This document shows, one piece after another, positions 8,349 to 16,750 of a stretch of 39,702 nt of DNA. The notes beneath the pieces were generated by a model. It saw only the letters and a program-made list of their open reading frames with translations. It searched no databases and was not told where the DNA came from. Source of the stretch: Planctomycetota bacterium. Its GTDB lineage: Bacteria; Planctomycetota; Planctomycetia; Planctomycetales; Planctomycetaceae. Location: contig JAFEBS010000050.1 of the NCBI GenBank assembly GCA_018242525.1, forward strand, positions 66,479 through 106,180. Direction: 5' to 3'. The number at the start of each line of letters is the position of its first letter. Position 1 is the first letter of the stretch. Position numbers and translations under genes: made by a program.

Positions 8349-9134
8349 TCAAATCTGCGAATAGTCCGTCGGCTTGAGCAGTTTGTTGGTGATCTTGGAG
8401 ACGATCCGTTTGTCTTCGTATTCGGGGATCGACTTCAGTTTCAACCATTCTGGATCGACGCGGAACTTGTTCCAGGCTTCAGTGCGGGCGGTGTCGTCGT
8501 CGAAGGCCAGCAGATAGGTCAGGTTGGGAATGCGGGTTCCCAGGATTGCTTCACCGAACAGGACTGGCGTCAGGCCGGTCCGGCGGAAGATGGCGATTTC
8601 TCCCTTGTTGAACATTTCGATCTTTTTCTTGCTGGCCGCTTCGTTGTGGCTTTCGTAAATGCGCAGGTTGAACAATCGGCCCCGCTTGTCGGGGGATTCC
8701 AGCGTGGGCATCGTTTCGAAGGCGTGCAGCAGCGAACTTTCGATGCGGTCATAAACGGCGTCGGTCGCCGGGATCGCGAGGTACTCCGCGGCGGCTTTCA
8801 GATAGACCGCGTCGGTTTCCAGACTCGCCGCCGCAGCGGTCATCTGATCGAGACTGTGGTAGGCAATCAACAGATACACTGCCGGCGTTTCCGGAGCCGG
8901 CGTTTCGGTGAAAACACCGACCTGCTTGATCCCCGATCGATTGAGCGCTGGAATCAGCGCGTCGCGCAAATAGGCATCGAGCAACGGTTGCTTGCCCGGC
9001 TTCAGGAGATACGTCCGCAGCTCGAAGAATTCGCGAACGGGCCCGGTCGTGGCGTCCTGGGCATTGGTAAGAGTGGGAATGGCAGCGATCCCTCCGGCGG
9101 CAAGAGTGGTCTGCAGGAATGTGCGGCGTTCCAT
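8349..9134 (-). CDS. Secreted protein with two NIPSNAP domains
   Basis: 261-residue protein with an export leader beginning MERRTFLQTTLAAGGIAAI and a likely cleavage after TNAQ, a twin-arginine-like signal common in planctomycetes. The mature part has two alpha/beta ferredoxin-like NIPSNAP domains. The first runs from about FFELRTYLLKPGK and the second from LFNLRIYESHNEAA. The biochemical role of NIPSNAP proteins in bacteria is not settled. The ATG at 9132-9134 was chosen because AGGAG lies 5-9 bp upstream and the signal peptide starts there, although the frame is open to 9284. The upstream region carries the 304 bp repeat at 9313-9616. Confidence 0.88.
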   Translation of the reverse strand: MERRTFLQTTLAAGGIAAIPTLTNAQDATTGPVREFFELRTYLLKPGKQPLLDAYLRDALIPALNRSGIKQVGVFTETPAPETPAVYLLIAYHSLDQMTAAAASLETDAVYLKAAAEYLAIPATDAVYDRIESSLLHAFETMPTLESPDKRGRLFNLRIYESHNEAASKKKIEMFNKGEIAIFRRTGLTPVLFGEAILGTRIPNLTYLLAFDDDTARTEAWNKFRVDPEWLKLKSIPEYEDKRIVSKITNKLLKPTDYSQI

Positions 9135-9312
9135 GGTGTTCTCCTGGACAATTTGATTCGTTGAGTAAAGTTTTGAATTTCGCGAAGCAAGGATAACGGG
9201 ATCGCGACCGGCGTGCGACGCCCGCGCGTTTTGCCTCAGTCCGCGCGCCAGCGAGGGACCGACACGTTGGACCCACAATCTCAATTCGCGTGGCGTCGTT
9301 TTCCGTTTTCAT

Positions 9313-9616
9313 CGTTCCCAAGCTCCTGCTTGGGAACGCCCGTTTTTGAAGCTCCGCTTCACGGTCCCAAGCACACCCGTACAGTCAGTCACCACATCGA
9401 CCAGCCTAGGTTGGCGAGCACAGTTGCGGGCGTTGGAGTCTCTCCAATGCACTGGATCGTCGACAGAATCGCGTGCAACTGGATTGTTGTGCGTAAATTC
9501 CCGTGACTGCCTCATCATTTCGTCGCTCTGGAGCGTCATCGAGTGGTCTCCGGCCGAATACCGAACGCGAAGCGGAGCTTCGAAGACGGGCGTTCCCAAG
9601 CGGGAGCTTGGGAACG
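9313..9616. repeat. 304 bp hairpin-ended dispersed repeat, copy 1
   Basis: The element is bounded by long inverted ends of about 48 bp. Each end contains two nested palindromes: CGTTCCCAAGC-N4-GCTTGGGAACG (9313-9338 and 9591-9616) and GAAGC-TCC/GGA-GCTTC (9348-9360 and 9569-9581). The roughly 200 bp interior contains no plausible gene. A second copy with strongly similar interior lies at 28372-28667. Both copies are preceded by TTTCAT and followed by AGAAA, so the true ends may extend a few bases further out. It looks like a non-autonomous MITE or REPIN moved by an enzyme encoded elsewhere. Confidence 0.85.
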
Positions 9617-9705
9617 AGAAACGAGAAATAATTCGCCGATCGACCAACGGGAGCGGCGATGATCGGCTTCGAGCGGTCGCTTGAATCGGGTTGAGGGCAC
9701 CGCAT

Positions 9706-10968
9706 TCAGGGTTGAATGCTTAAACGGGCGATTTTCTTCTTGCCGACTTTTAACAGCATGTTGTCTTCCAGAGCGAGCGCGGCCTTGGCATCGGTGACGG
9801 GTGTCGGTTGATCGTTGATGTAGAGGGAAACGCCCCCTTGAGCGATCAGTCGCGCCCCTTCACTCGTGGACGGGGCGAGGCCGGTAACTTTCAGCAGTTG
9901 GACTGCCGCCAGTTTGCGCTGGCCCAGATCCGCCGCACACTGGGGTAGTTGTGTCGCCAATCCTGACAGGCTGAGCGTGACCACGGGAATGTCGGCGGGC
10001 AGTTCGCCGCCGCTCACTTCGCGCTGCCAGCGAGCGACGGCTTCCTCGGCCTGCTCGGCCGGGTGATATCCGCCGATGACCGCTCGAGCCAGTCGCAGCT
10101 TGGCGTCCTTCGGATGCCCGGCCAGGATGGTTTCGACTTCATCCAGGCTGACGGAGGTCAGCAGTTCGAAGTACATCTTCATCACCGCATCAGGAACCTG
10201 CATGAACTTTTTCATCATGTCATACGGGGACTCGCCAATCCCGATGTAATTTCCCAGGCTCTTTCCCATGCGGCGTTCGCCGTCCAGGCCAACCAGGATG
10301 GGGGACATGACACCGATCTGTTGCGGCAGGCCCTGATCCCGCTGCAGGTCGCGGGCCAGCATGAAACTGTAAAGTTGTTCGGTCCCCCCCAGTTCGATGT
10401 CCGACTTGATGACGACCGAGTCCCAGGCCTGCATGATTGGGTACAGGCATTCATGCATGAAGATCGGTGTGCCGGCGCCGTGTCGTTTGGCAAAGTCATC
10501 ACGAGTCAGCATCTGGGCGACGGTCACCTTGCCACAAAGCTGGATGACATCGGCAAAGCTCATCTTGCCGAACCAGTCTCCGTTGCGGTGAACTTCCGCA
10601 CGAGACATGTCGACGACCTTCCCGACCTGGGCCAGGTAATCGCGGGCGTTGGCTTCGACATCGTCGGCGGTCAGCTTCTTGCTGCGGGCGTGATCGCGGC
10701 CGCTGGGGTCGCCCACCAGAGCCGTGTAATTCCCGATGATGATGACCGCCTGGTGCCCCAGTTCCTGAAATTGACGCAGCTTGCGGAGCGGAACCGTATG
10801 GCCCAGGTGGACGTCGATGCCGGTGGGATCGATCCCGTATTTCACGCGCAAGGGAGTTCCCGTCTCGCGACTTTTGGCCAACCGGGCCGCCAGTTCTTCT
10901 TCGGGAACGATCTTTTCGACGCCGCGGCGGATGATCGACAATTGTTCTTCGACAGGTGGAAACGTCAT
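9706..10968 (-). CDS. tyrS: Tyrosyl-tRNA synthetase
   Basis: Class I aminoacyl-tRNA synthetase that charges tRNA-Tyr, 420 residues, full length. The HIGH motif appears as HLGHTVPL near residue 53 and the KMSKS loop as MGKSLGN. A C-terminal S4 RNA-binding domain (ARLIAQGGVSLYINDQ) is present. The sequence type is the TyrZ-like bacterial form. The ATG at 10968 is preferred over the in-frame ATG at 10992 because AAAGAGA lies about 6 bp before it and the family begins near that position. The CPBP protease gene ends 85 bp upstream on the same strand. Confidence 0.95.
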   Translation of the reverse strand: MTFPPVEEQLSIIRRGVEKIVPEEELAARLAKSRETGTPLRVKYGIDPTGIDVHLGHTVPLRKLRQFQELGHQAVIIIGNYTALVGDPSGRDHARSKKLTADDVEANARDYLAQVGKVVDMSRAEVHRNGDWFGKMSFADVIQLCGKVTVAQMLTRDDFAKRHGAGTPIFMHECLYPIMQAWDSVVIKSDIELGGTEQLYSFMLARDLQRDQGLPQQIGVMSPILVGLDGERRMGKSLGNYIGIGESPYDMMKKFMQVPDAVMKMYFELLTSVSLDEVETILAGHPKDAKLRLARAVIGGYHPAEQAEEAVARWQREVSGGELPADIPVVTLSLSGLATQLPQCAADLGQRKLAAVQLLKVTGLAPSTSEGARLIAQGGVSLYINDQPTPVTDAKAALALEDNMLLKVGKKKIARLSIQP

Positions 10969-11053
10969 GGATCTCTTTTTGAATTCAATCATCAGGAAAC
11001 AGTATTCGGCGGGCGAATTGGAATCGGGACATCATCCCAGTACGCACGGCCGA

Positions 11054-11869
11054 TCAGATCAGATTCTGAGTCAACAGGGCCAGCACCAGCATGGTACCGT
11101 TGAACAGTCCGTGAATCACGACCACCGACAGGTAACTGTGGCGTTGCTGGAAGACAAATCCCAGAACCAGTGCCAGAGGAACCAGGGCCACTCCATCAAT
11201 GGCACCGTGAATGGCCGCAAACAGGGCCGCCGTCAGCACGATGGCAGTGCGCGGTCGCAGAACCGATCCCAGCCAACCCTGCAGAATCACGCGAAACATC
11301 AGCTCTTCGTACAACGGAGCGACCACGGCGGCAGCCAGGCAGATCAAGGCCACAATGGCCGGGTCATTCGTGTCCGACAGCAGTGTCAGTAGCGGATTCT
11401 GGGTTTGACGGTTTCGAAACGGGGCGGTCGCCAGCATCAGCAGGCCCGTGGGGACCAGCGCCAGCAGAAACCCGCGCAATCCATCAAGGATCTGAGTCCG
11501 TACGGGCCGAACCTTGAAGCCAAACTCCGCCGGTGGCCGCCCGCAGATCAGGATTGCCGGCAGCAGCAGGGAAACGGAAGCAGTGAAGATCAGGTGGGAA
11601 GTCAGTCGTCCCAAAGTCAGTTCGGTATCGGGGGAGGGGGCCGTATCAAAGCGGGGAATCAGATGCAGGGCGATCAACAGAGCCACCAGAAACATGGCCG
11701 TCACTTCGGGAAATCGAGTCCAGTCGGCACGCGGTTCGTCGATCGGCTCCATCCAAGGCGTCTGATGGTAGAGCGACAGCATCAACTGAATCCACACCCA
11801 GACACTGCCACTCAGCAGCAACATCACCAGCGCAAGCGCGAGCAGCAGATAGAATTCGGAATTTGTCAA
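11054..11869 (-). CDS. CPBP family intramembrane metalloprotease
   Basis: 271-residue polytopic membrane protein of the CPBP/Abi (type II CAAX prenyl endopeptidase-like) family. Three conserved motifs are present: EELMFR with the paired glutamates at 188-189 and arginine at 193, FAAIHG with histidine 221, and HGLFNG with histidine 253 and asparagine 257. About seven or eight hydrophobic helices are seen. These residues form the predicted glutamic or metal active site within the membrane. The substrate is unknown. It lies directly upstream of tyrS on the same strand and may share its transcript. The start at 11869 fits the first membrane helix. Confidence 0.88.
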   Translation of the reverse strand: MTNSEFYLLLALALVMLLLSGSVWVWIQLMLSLYHQTPWMEPIDEPRADWTRFPEVTAMFLVALLIALHLIPRFDTAPSPDTELTLGRLTSHLIFTASVSLLLPAILICGRPPAEFGFKVRPVRTQILDGLRGFLLALVPTGLLMLATAPFRNRQTQNPLLTLLSDTNDPAIVALICLAAAVVAPLYEELMFRVILQGWLGSVLRPRTAIVLTAALFAAIHGAIDGVALVPLALVLGFVFQQRHSYLSVVVIHGLFNGTMLVLALLTQNLI

Positions 11870-11921
11870 AGTAGTGGGCTTTTCGGAGAACTCTCAACAG
11901 CCGAACTGGTTTTCGTCGCGC

Positions 11922-11989
11922 AAACGCGCCAGCGAGGGTTAATCAGGTTGGAAAGCATCGACGAATCCCTCGCTCGCACGTTCGGGCTA
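11922..11989. repeat. Short inverted repeat of the GCCAGCGAGGG type
   Basis: AACGCGCCAGCGAGGGTT (11923-11940) is mirrored imperfectly by AATCCCTCGCTCGCACGTT (11964-11982). The same half-site GCGCCAGCGAGGGA occurs alone at about 9246-9258. A related GCGACAGCGAGGGA is at the window's left edge (about 24-37). This is a dispersed palindromic family, here between the CPBP protease and the ATPase gene. Confidence 0.45.
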
Positions 11990-12090
11990 GTGTTTGGAGA
12001 TCTCGGCGATTCCGTCCCAACATTCAGCAGTCCTGTTTAGTATACTGACGAATCCCTCCAAAAACTTCCCAACACTGCGGGTGCTGTCCC

Positions 12091-13215
12091 ATGCCGCTGA
12101 CTGAAATCGACATTCAGGGATATCGGTCGCTCCGCAACATTCAATTGCCGCTTCAGCAGTTGAATGTGATCACGGGGCCGAACGGGTCGGGAAAGTCGAA
12201 TCTCTATCGATCCCTGTGGTTGATCGCCCGGATTTGCGAAGGCCAGTTTGCAGCGTCGATCTGTCGGGAAGGCGGGCTGCTGTCGGCCATGTGGGCCGGC
12301 CCCAGGACGAACGCCAAAAAGGGACTGCGGATGACGCTGGGCTTCCGCCACGATGATTTTCACTTCCAGATCAGCTGCGGATTTCCGACACCGTCGAATT
12401 CCCTGTTTGTCTATGATCCCCAGATCAAAGAGGAACTTGTCTGGTTCGGGCCGCATCAGAAACCAACAACAACCCTGCTGGAACGCTCGGTCGGAATGAC
12501 CTGGATTCGAGACACGGAAGGGAATCGCGTCGAATACCCGTTAACTCTGGATGCCAATGAATCGGTCCTGTCACAACTTCGAGAACCGCATCGTTATCCG
12601 GAACTGTTTTCGATTCGCGAGGCGGTCCGAAGCTGGCGGTTCTATCATACGTTTCGCACCGACGATGAGGCTCCCTTGCGGTTCCCGCAGGTCAGCGTGA
12701 GAACCTGCGTCCTGAGTCACGATGGCAGCGATCTGGCGGCTGCGCTGCAGACCATCCGCGAGACGGGCGGTGGCGCCGCATTCAATGACATCCTGACCGC
12801 GGCCTTTCCGGGGCGCTCCCTGCAGATTGTGTCGAGCGTCGAAGAGCCGTGGACCAAGTCGCCACACTGCACGGAGCTGTCGGTCGGACTGACGACCGAA
12901 GGCTGTGCGCGACCGCTCCTGGCGCGTGAGCTTTCCGACGGAACGTTGAAGTTCCTGTGCCTGGCCGCCTGCCTGTCCAGTCCCTGCCCGCCTCCGCTGA
13001 TCGCCCTGAACGAACCGGAAGCGAGTTTGCATCCCGATTTACTCCCCCCGCTGGCCAAGTTGATCGTGGAGACATCGAAGGTCACCCAAGTCTGCGTCTG
13101 CACACATTCCACGGTGCTCACCGAGGCCATTCAATCATTGTCTGGAGTCGAACCGATTCGACTGCAACTCCGCCAGGGCGAGACCGTGGTCGACCAGTCG
13201 TTCAGGGGACTTTGA
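12091..13215 (+). CDS. AAA ATPase, RecF/OLD-like, without nuclease domain
   Basis: 374-residue ATPase of the SMC/RecF-like AAA_21 group. It begins with the usual lead strand IDIQGYRSLRNIQL, then Walker A GPNGSGKS at about 30-37, signature-like ARELSDGT near 279-285, Walker B PLIALNEPEAS near 301-311, and a final switch CTHSTVLTEAI near 335. No TOPRIM nuclease or coiled-coil insertion is evident, unlike OLD-family nucleases. It stands alone, with no adjacent nuclease, methylase or reverse transcriptase, so a defence role is possible but not shown. The ATG at 12091 is at the expected N-terminus. Confidence 0.85.
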   Translation: MPLTEIDIQGYRSLRNIQLPLQQLNVITGPNGSGKSNLYRSLWLIARICEGQFAASICREGGLLSAMWAGPRTNAKKGLRMTLGFRHDDFHFQISCGFPTPSNSLFVYDPQIKEELVWFGPHQKPTTTLLERSVGMTWIRDTEGNRVEYPLTLDANESVLSQLREPHRYPELFSIREAVRSWRFYHTFRTDDEAPLRFPQVSVRTCVLSHDGSDLAAALQTIRETGGGAAFNDILTAAFPGRSLQIVSSVEEPWTKSPHCTELSVGLTTEGCARPLLARELSDGTLKFLCLAACLSSPCPPPLIALNEPEASLHPDLLPPLAKLIVETSKVTQVCVCTHSTVLTEAIQSLSGVEPIRLQLRQGETVVDQSFRGL

Positions 13216-13615
13216 GGGGACACGGAAAAAACGCGGACGACTCGGAGAAGGAATCGAAGAAAGAGACAACTTGGGGTCGCAATGTGCTTCCGGACGTGGC
13301 AGCGATTTCTCTGGTATTCGTGGGATTCTGTCCGAGTTTTCCGTGTCCAGATTCCATTGCAGGAAGTCCTGCCATGCGGAGACCGCTACGATTCCCTGGT
13401 CAGCCCAAGTTGCAAAGTGTGCGGGCGACGGCACTCGGTGAATCTGTGTTTGATCCGTGGCTCTCAGTGACTCATTCGGGATAACCGGGCACGATGGCCG
13501 TTGAGGGAGGGTTTTCGGTTGGACGGCGGGGCGATAGGATGGCCGTTCAGGATGAAAAAAGGTCTGACCGGTGAGCTGCCGGTCCAACGAAATACTGTGG
13601 AAATCGTGATTGCGG
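13216..13615. other. Gene-free gap with imperfect inverted repeat
   Basis: No coding region is supported here. GGACACGGAAAA...CTCGGA at 13218-13246 is mirrored by TCCGAGTTTTCCGTGTCC at 13331-13348, the left arm carrying an insertion of about 11 bp. A small hairpin GACCGG/CCGGTC lies at 13566-13584, about 30 bp before trpC. Neither has the T-run of a typical intrinsic terminator. Confidence 0.45.
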
Positions 13616-14419
13616 ATGTCTGAGACTCGTTCCGTTGAAAATGTGCTGAATCAAATCATCGACCACAAGCGGGGCGAGATTGCGGACGCCAAGCGGTTGC
13701 GGCCTGCTGAGAGCTTGCAGGAGCAACTTGTCGAGGCGCCGCCCGTCCGCGATTTCGTGGGTGCGTTGCGATCAAAGCACGATATGGCGCTCATCGCCGA
13801 AGTGAAGAAGGCGTCTCCGTCGGCAGGGGTCATCCGCGCCGACTTTGATCCGGTCGCCATCGCCCGGATCTACGAACAGCATGGTGCCGCCTGCCTGAGT
13901 GTCTTGACCGACGAAAACTTCTTCCAGGGGCATCTGGATTATCTGCGAGCGGTCCGACGTGCAGTGCAGATTCCCGTGCTCCGGAAGGATTTCATCATCG
14001 ATCGATACCAGGTGCTGGAAGCCCGTGCCGCCGGGGCCGACTGCATCCTGCTGATCGCCGAGTGCCTGGATGACTGTCATCTGCGAGATCTGTATTTTTA
14101 CGCCAGCGAACTGGGGATGGAGTCGCTGATTGAAATCTACGATCCCGAAAACCTCGATCGGGTGCTGAAACTGGACCCGGCGCTGGTGGGAGTGAACAAT
14201 CGCGACCTGCGTTCGTTCGTGACCGACCTGGACCACACCATCCGACTGGCACCGCGACTGGCACCGGCGACGTTGCTGGTGAGCGAGAGTGGCATCAAGA
14301 CTCAAGCGGATGTGGATCGCCTGCAGGCGGGTGGTGCGCGCGCCATTCTGGTCGGCGAAACCTTGATGCGTTCGGCAGACATTGGTCAGGCAGTGGATGA
14401 ATTGATGGGAATTCGCTGA
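13616..14419 (+). CDS. trpC: Indole-3-glycerol phosphate synthase
   Basis: TIM-barrel enzyme that closes the indole ring in tryptophan biosynthesis, converting carboxyphenylaminodeoxyribulose phosphate to indole-3-glycerol phosphate. 267 residues, full length. Family motifs are IAEVKKASPSAG with the catalytic lysine, VLRKDFI, LIAECL, GVNNRDL, LVSESGI and ILVGETLM. The ATG at 13616 is preferred over a TTG two codons upstream. No other trp gene adjoins it, so the pathway genes are dispersed, as is usual in planctomycetes. An 88 bp palindromic repeat begins 17 bp after the stop codon. Confidence 0.95.
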   Translation: MSETRSVENVLNQIIDHKRGEIADAKRLRPAESLQEQLVEAPPVRDFVGALRSKHDMALIAEVKKASPSAGVIRADFDPVAIARIYEQHGAACLSVLTDENFFQGHLDYLRAVRRAVQIPVLRKDFIIDRYQVLEARAAGADCILLIAECLDDCHLRDLYFYASELGMESLIEIYDPENLDRVLKLDPALVGVNNRDLRSFVTDLDHTIRLAPRLAPATLLVSESGIKTQADVDRLQAGGARAILVGETLMRSADIGQAVDELMGIR

Positions 14420-14436
14420 TATCAATCATGGTGTCG

Positions 14437-14524
14437 GCCCCTAAAATGGGGTCAGACCCCGACCACAGATATCGGATTTGAATTGGTTCCGCACTGGGAG
14501 GGGGTCAGACCCCATTTTATGGGC
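14437..14524. repeat. 88 bp GGGGTCAGACCCC palindromic element, copy 1
   Basis: Opposed arms AAAATGGGGTCAGACCCC (14443-14460) and GGGGTCAGACCCCATTTT (14501-14518) are each near-palindromic themselves. The outer bases GCCCCT/ATGGGC extend the pairing with one mismatch. A second copy with similar interior (CCACAG...GATTTGA...TGGGAG) lies at 16375-16461. It sits 17 bp after trpC and could fold into a long hairpin and act as a 3'-end structure. Confidence 0.85.
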
Positions 14525-14609
14525 AAAGCCCTCGGTGGGCACGGTTCACGGAAGAAAGGACAACGGCAGGGACCAGCGACGTTGAGACACAACCAATCGC
14601 GGTGGATTG

Positions 14610-14900
14610 ATGGACTTCATTTTACCAATCGTGTGTGCGGCCACCTTCCTGGCTTGGGTCGGCTGGCTGGCTCGACCGAATGTGGTTTTTCAAATCCGCT
14701 ATCGCCGGGGAATTCCCAAGGTGGTCCGCGGCCGATTGACGGATGCGACGTTGAATGCCATTGATGAGATCTGCCGACAGAATTCCGTGAAGTCAGGAAC
14801 CATCACGGCAATGCCGGGCAAACGCGTGCGGATGAAGTTCACGTCGGACATTCCGCCCGGTTGCCAGCAGCAGATTCGCAATATGATGTTATTCGGATAA
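14610..14900 (+). CDS. DUF3634 family small membrane protein
   Basis: 96-residue protein with one N-terminal membrane segment (FILPIVCAATFLAWVGWLA). A short cytoplasmic or periplasmic domain follows, with the DUF3634 pattern: FQIRYRRGIPKVVRGRL, a central helix, then GTITAMPGKRVRMKFTSDIPPG. Function is unknown. GGTGGA lies just upstream. A TTG codon directly before the ATG is an alternative start. The MutT-like gene starts 38 bp downstream and may be cotranscribed. Confidence 0.75.
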   Translation: MDFILPIVCAATFLAWVGWLARPNVVFQIRYRRGIPKVVRGRLTDATLNAIDEICRQNSVKSGTITAMPGKRVRMKFTSDIPPGCQQQIRNMMLFG

Positions 14901-14938
14901 ATGATGGATTTGCCAAAACTTTGAACAGTGAGATTTCG

Positions 14939-15544
14939 ATGACCGACCCGACCGTTGAACATGTCCTGTGCGTACCAACCTTGTTGTTTCACGAACTGGG
15001 GTATTTTCAGGGCTTCAATGCGCATGTGGACCGGTACCTGCAGACGCTGCTCGATCCCGCTCATACCAGCTTCCGTCCGCGGAATGAGGTGGAAGAAGAC
15101 CCCAGTTACAAGCAGTTGATTCCCTACTGTATTTTCATGCACGCCGGTCAGGTGTTTAGCTACCGCCGTGGCAAGGCAGGCGGAGAGGGGCGATTGCACA
15201 GCAAGCGATCGATCGGGATCGGGGGACATATTTCCTCAACGGACCGAATGCAGGGAGATCGCCGCTACAACGAGGCGATGCATCGGGAAATCTCTGAGGA
15301 AGTGATTCTGGAGGCAGGGTTTAGCGATCGCTGCGTCGGCTTGATCAACGACGACGAAACACCCGTAGGACGGGTTCATCTGGGGATTGTCCACATTTTT
15401 GACCTCGACTCGGCAAAAGTTCTACCGCGGGAAGAGTCGATCTTAGAGACAGGATTCGCACAACCCGCAGAGTTGCTCCAGGCACGCGACCAGTTTGAAA
15501 CCTGGTCGCAGATCTGCCTGGATCATCTCTTTGGAAAGGGGTGA
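14939..15544 (+). CDS. MutT/Nudix-like predicted phosphoesterase
   Basis: 201-residue cytosolic protein resembling the MutT-family predicted phosphoesterases (COG4112). The Nudix-like segment is IGIGGHIS, a spacer of about 13 residues, then NEAMHREISEEVIL, which keeps the RExxEE metal-binding glutamates. The spacing differs from the classical Nudix box. The N-terminus (VLCVPTLLFHELGYFQGF) is typical of this subgroup. Substrate unknown. The ATG at 14939 is preferred over the upstream in-frame ATG at 14861, which would overlap the DUF3634 gene. Confidence 0.78.
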   Translation: MTDPTVEHVLCVPTLLFHELGYFQGFNAHVDRYLQTLLDPAHTSFRPRNEVEEDPSYKQLIPYCIFMHAGQVFSYRRGKAGGEGRLHSKRSIGIGGHISSTDRMQGDRRYNEAMHREISEEVILEAGFSDRCVGLINDDETPVGRVHLGIVHIFDLDSAKVLPREESILETGFAQPAELLQARDQFETWSQICLDHLFGKG

Positions 15545-15608
15545 GTTTTGCCATTTCGACGGGCGGCCAGCGGAGTTTGGCGAATCGCAATCAAAGGAGT
15601 GACCAGCG

Positions 15609-16355
15609 ATGGACATGCAGTGGACTCGACGGGCAGTGGTGGGTGCGGCGTTGTCAGCAGTGGCGGCTCCCGCGGCGATGGGAGTGGCCTCGGCTCAAGA
15701 CAAGGCGGCAACCGCAGTTGCACCTGCGGTCAAGGGGAAACTGACCGATCAATCGCTGGGAAATCTCCTGAAGGCGATGGGACTCGACGCAACCGCAGCC
15801 GAACAACGGTATGACTTCGCCTTTAAGGCGACGATCGAAGATAACGAATGGGAATTGTCGATGTCGGCGGTGCTGAGCCAGGACGGAGGTTCCGTATGGA
15901 TCATGGCCTGGCTGGATGAACTGCCGAAATCGGCCGCCGACGTTCCCCGCACGGCCCTGCTACGATTGCTGTCGGACAACGACAAACTGGGCAAAGGAAA
16001 GTTCTTTGCGTATATCGCTTCGAACCGCCGGTTCGTGTTGCAGCGGGTGATTCCCAACGAAAACATGACCGCCGCCTCGTTCCGTGGTGCCTTGGATGAC
16101 CTGGGTCAGTCGGTCGTTTCGACACACGCACACTGGTCCGTCAGCAACTGGGCCTCGTCAACGAGTGAAGATCCGGCGGCCGCCAGTCGCACGGGAACTC
16201 AGGTTCGGGGAAGTGCGCCGCAGTCAGGCGCGTCGGCTGCTCCCGTTCGCCCGGCCACCACTCAGACAGCGACTTCAGGCTCCGGCACCGCCGGTCGACA
16301 AACCTTGAAGTCCGCAGTCAATGATTCCAAGTTCAATTCGGCGACGAAGAAATAG
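15609..16355 (+). CDS. Secreted protein with possible YbjN/CesT-like domain
   Basis: 248 residues, with an export signal starting MDMQWTRRAVVGAALSAVAA and likely cleavage after ASAQ; the paired arginines suggest the Tat route. Residues about 45-180 form a compact alpha/beta domain (LGNLLKAMGLDA, WELSMSAVLSQDGGSVWIMAWL, LLRLLSDNDKLGKGKFFAYI) whose order resembles the YbjN or CesT chaperone-like fold; this is a pattern guess. The last 65 residues are Ser/Thr/Ala/Gly-rich and probably disordered. Starts 64 bp after the MutT-like gene. Confidence 0.7.
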   Translation: MDMQWTRRAVVGAALSAVAAPAAMGVASAQDKAATAVAPAVKGKLTDQSLGNLLKAMGLDATAAEQRYDFAFKATIEDNEWELSMSAVLSQDGGSVWIMAWLDELPKSAADVPRTALLRLLSDNDKLGKGKFFAYIASNRRFVLQRVIPNENMTAASFRGALDDLGQSVVSTHAHWSVSNWASSTSEDPAAASRTGTQVRGSAPQSGASAAPVRPATTQTATSGSGTAGRQTLKSAVNDSKFNSATKK

Positions 16356-16374
16356 CGTCGACCGCCAATCACAC

Positions 16375-16461
16375 GCCCATCAAATGGGGTCAGCCCCCTG
16401 CCACAGGGATCTGATTTGAGTAGATATCCATTGGGAGGGGGTCAGACCCCATTTGATGGGC
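16375..16461. repeat. 87 bp GGGGTCAGACCCC palindromic element, copy 2
   Basis: Arms beginning GCCCATCAAATGGGGTCAG (16375) and ending CCCCATTTGATGGGC (16461) give about 24 paired bases. The interior matches copy 1 at 14437-14524 in scattered blocks. It lies 19 bp after the stop of the secreted-protein gene. Confidence 0.85.
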
Positions 16462-16471
16462 AACGACCAAT

Positions 16472-16510
16472 AAAAACGACAAAGCCCGCACGCCATTCGG
16501 CTGCGGGCTT
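16472..16510 (-). terminator. Intrinsic terminator of the 63-residue gene
   Basis: On the minus strand AAGCCCGCA and TGCGGGCTT (16482-16490 paired with 16502-16510) form a 9 bp GC-rich stem with an 11-nt loop, followed by TGTCGTTTTTA. This is a conventional rho-independent terminator about 50 bp after the stop of the small gene at 16559-16750. Confidence 0.75.
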
Positions 16511-16558
16511 GGTTGTTATACGGCGGGTGTGGGTCAAGTCGACGGGGACCGGACAAAG

Positions 16559-16750
16559 TCATTTGGGATGCTTCAGATAGCCCCGTTCCTGATCCTTGCG
16601 CAGCATTTCGTCCAGAACAATGGGATGCAATTCCACGCTTCGGTCTTCCGCCGGAGTGTAGTGACGACGGGCCCAGGTTCTCATACGCATTTCTTCGACC
16701 GCATCAACGTCGAACGAGCGTTCCTGTTCCAAGACAGCCAGCGAGTTCAC
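16559..16750 (-). CDS. Small hydrophilic protein of unknown function
   Basis: 63 residues, highly charged, with a WARRHYTPAEDRS...LHPIVLDEML core. It reads like a short conserved planctomycete protein, but no named family was recognised. The start is a GTG at 16748-16750, decided by an unusually strong Shine-Dalgarno, GGAGGAGG, 5 bp upstream. A well-formed terminator follows. These two signals make it a real gene despite its size. No membrane segment or cysteines are present, so a cytosolic regulatory or binding role is conceivable but unproven. Confidence 0.75.
   Translation of the reverse strand: MNSLAVLEQERSFDVDAVEEMRMRTWARRHYTPAEDRSVELHPIVLDEMLRKDQERGYLKHPK

Noticed and set aside
9313..9616. 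Possible CRISPR-like or tandem array
   Set aside because: The palindromes are the two ends of one element with no regular spacing or spacers.
13135..13587. 150-codon minus-strand frame
   Set aside because: It runs through the imperfect inverted repeat and the end of the ATPase gene, with repeat-derived composition.
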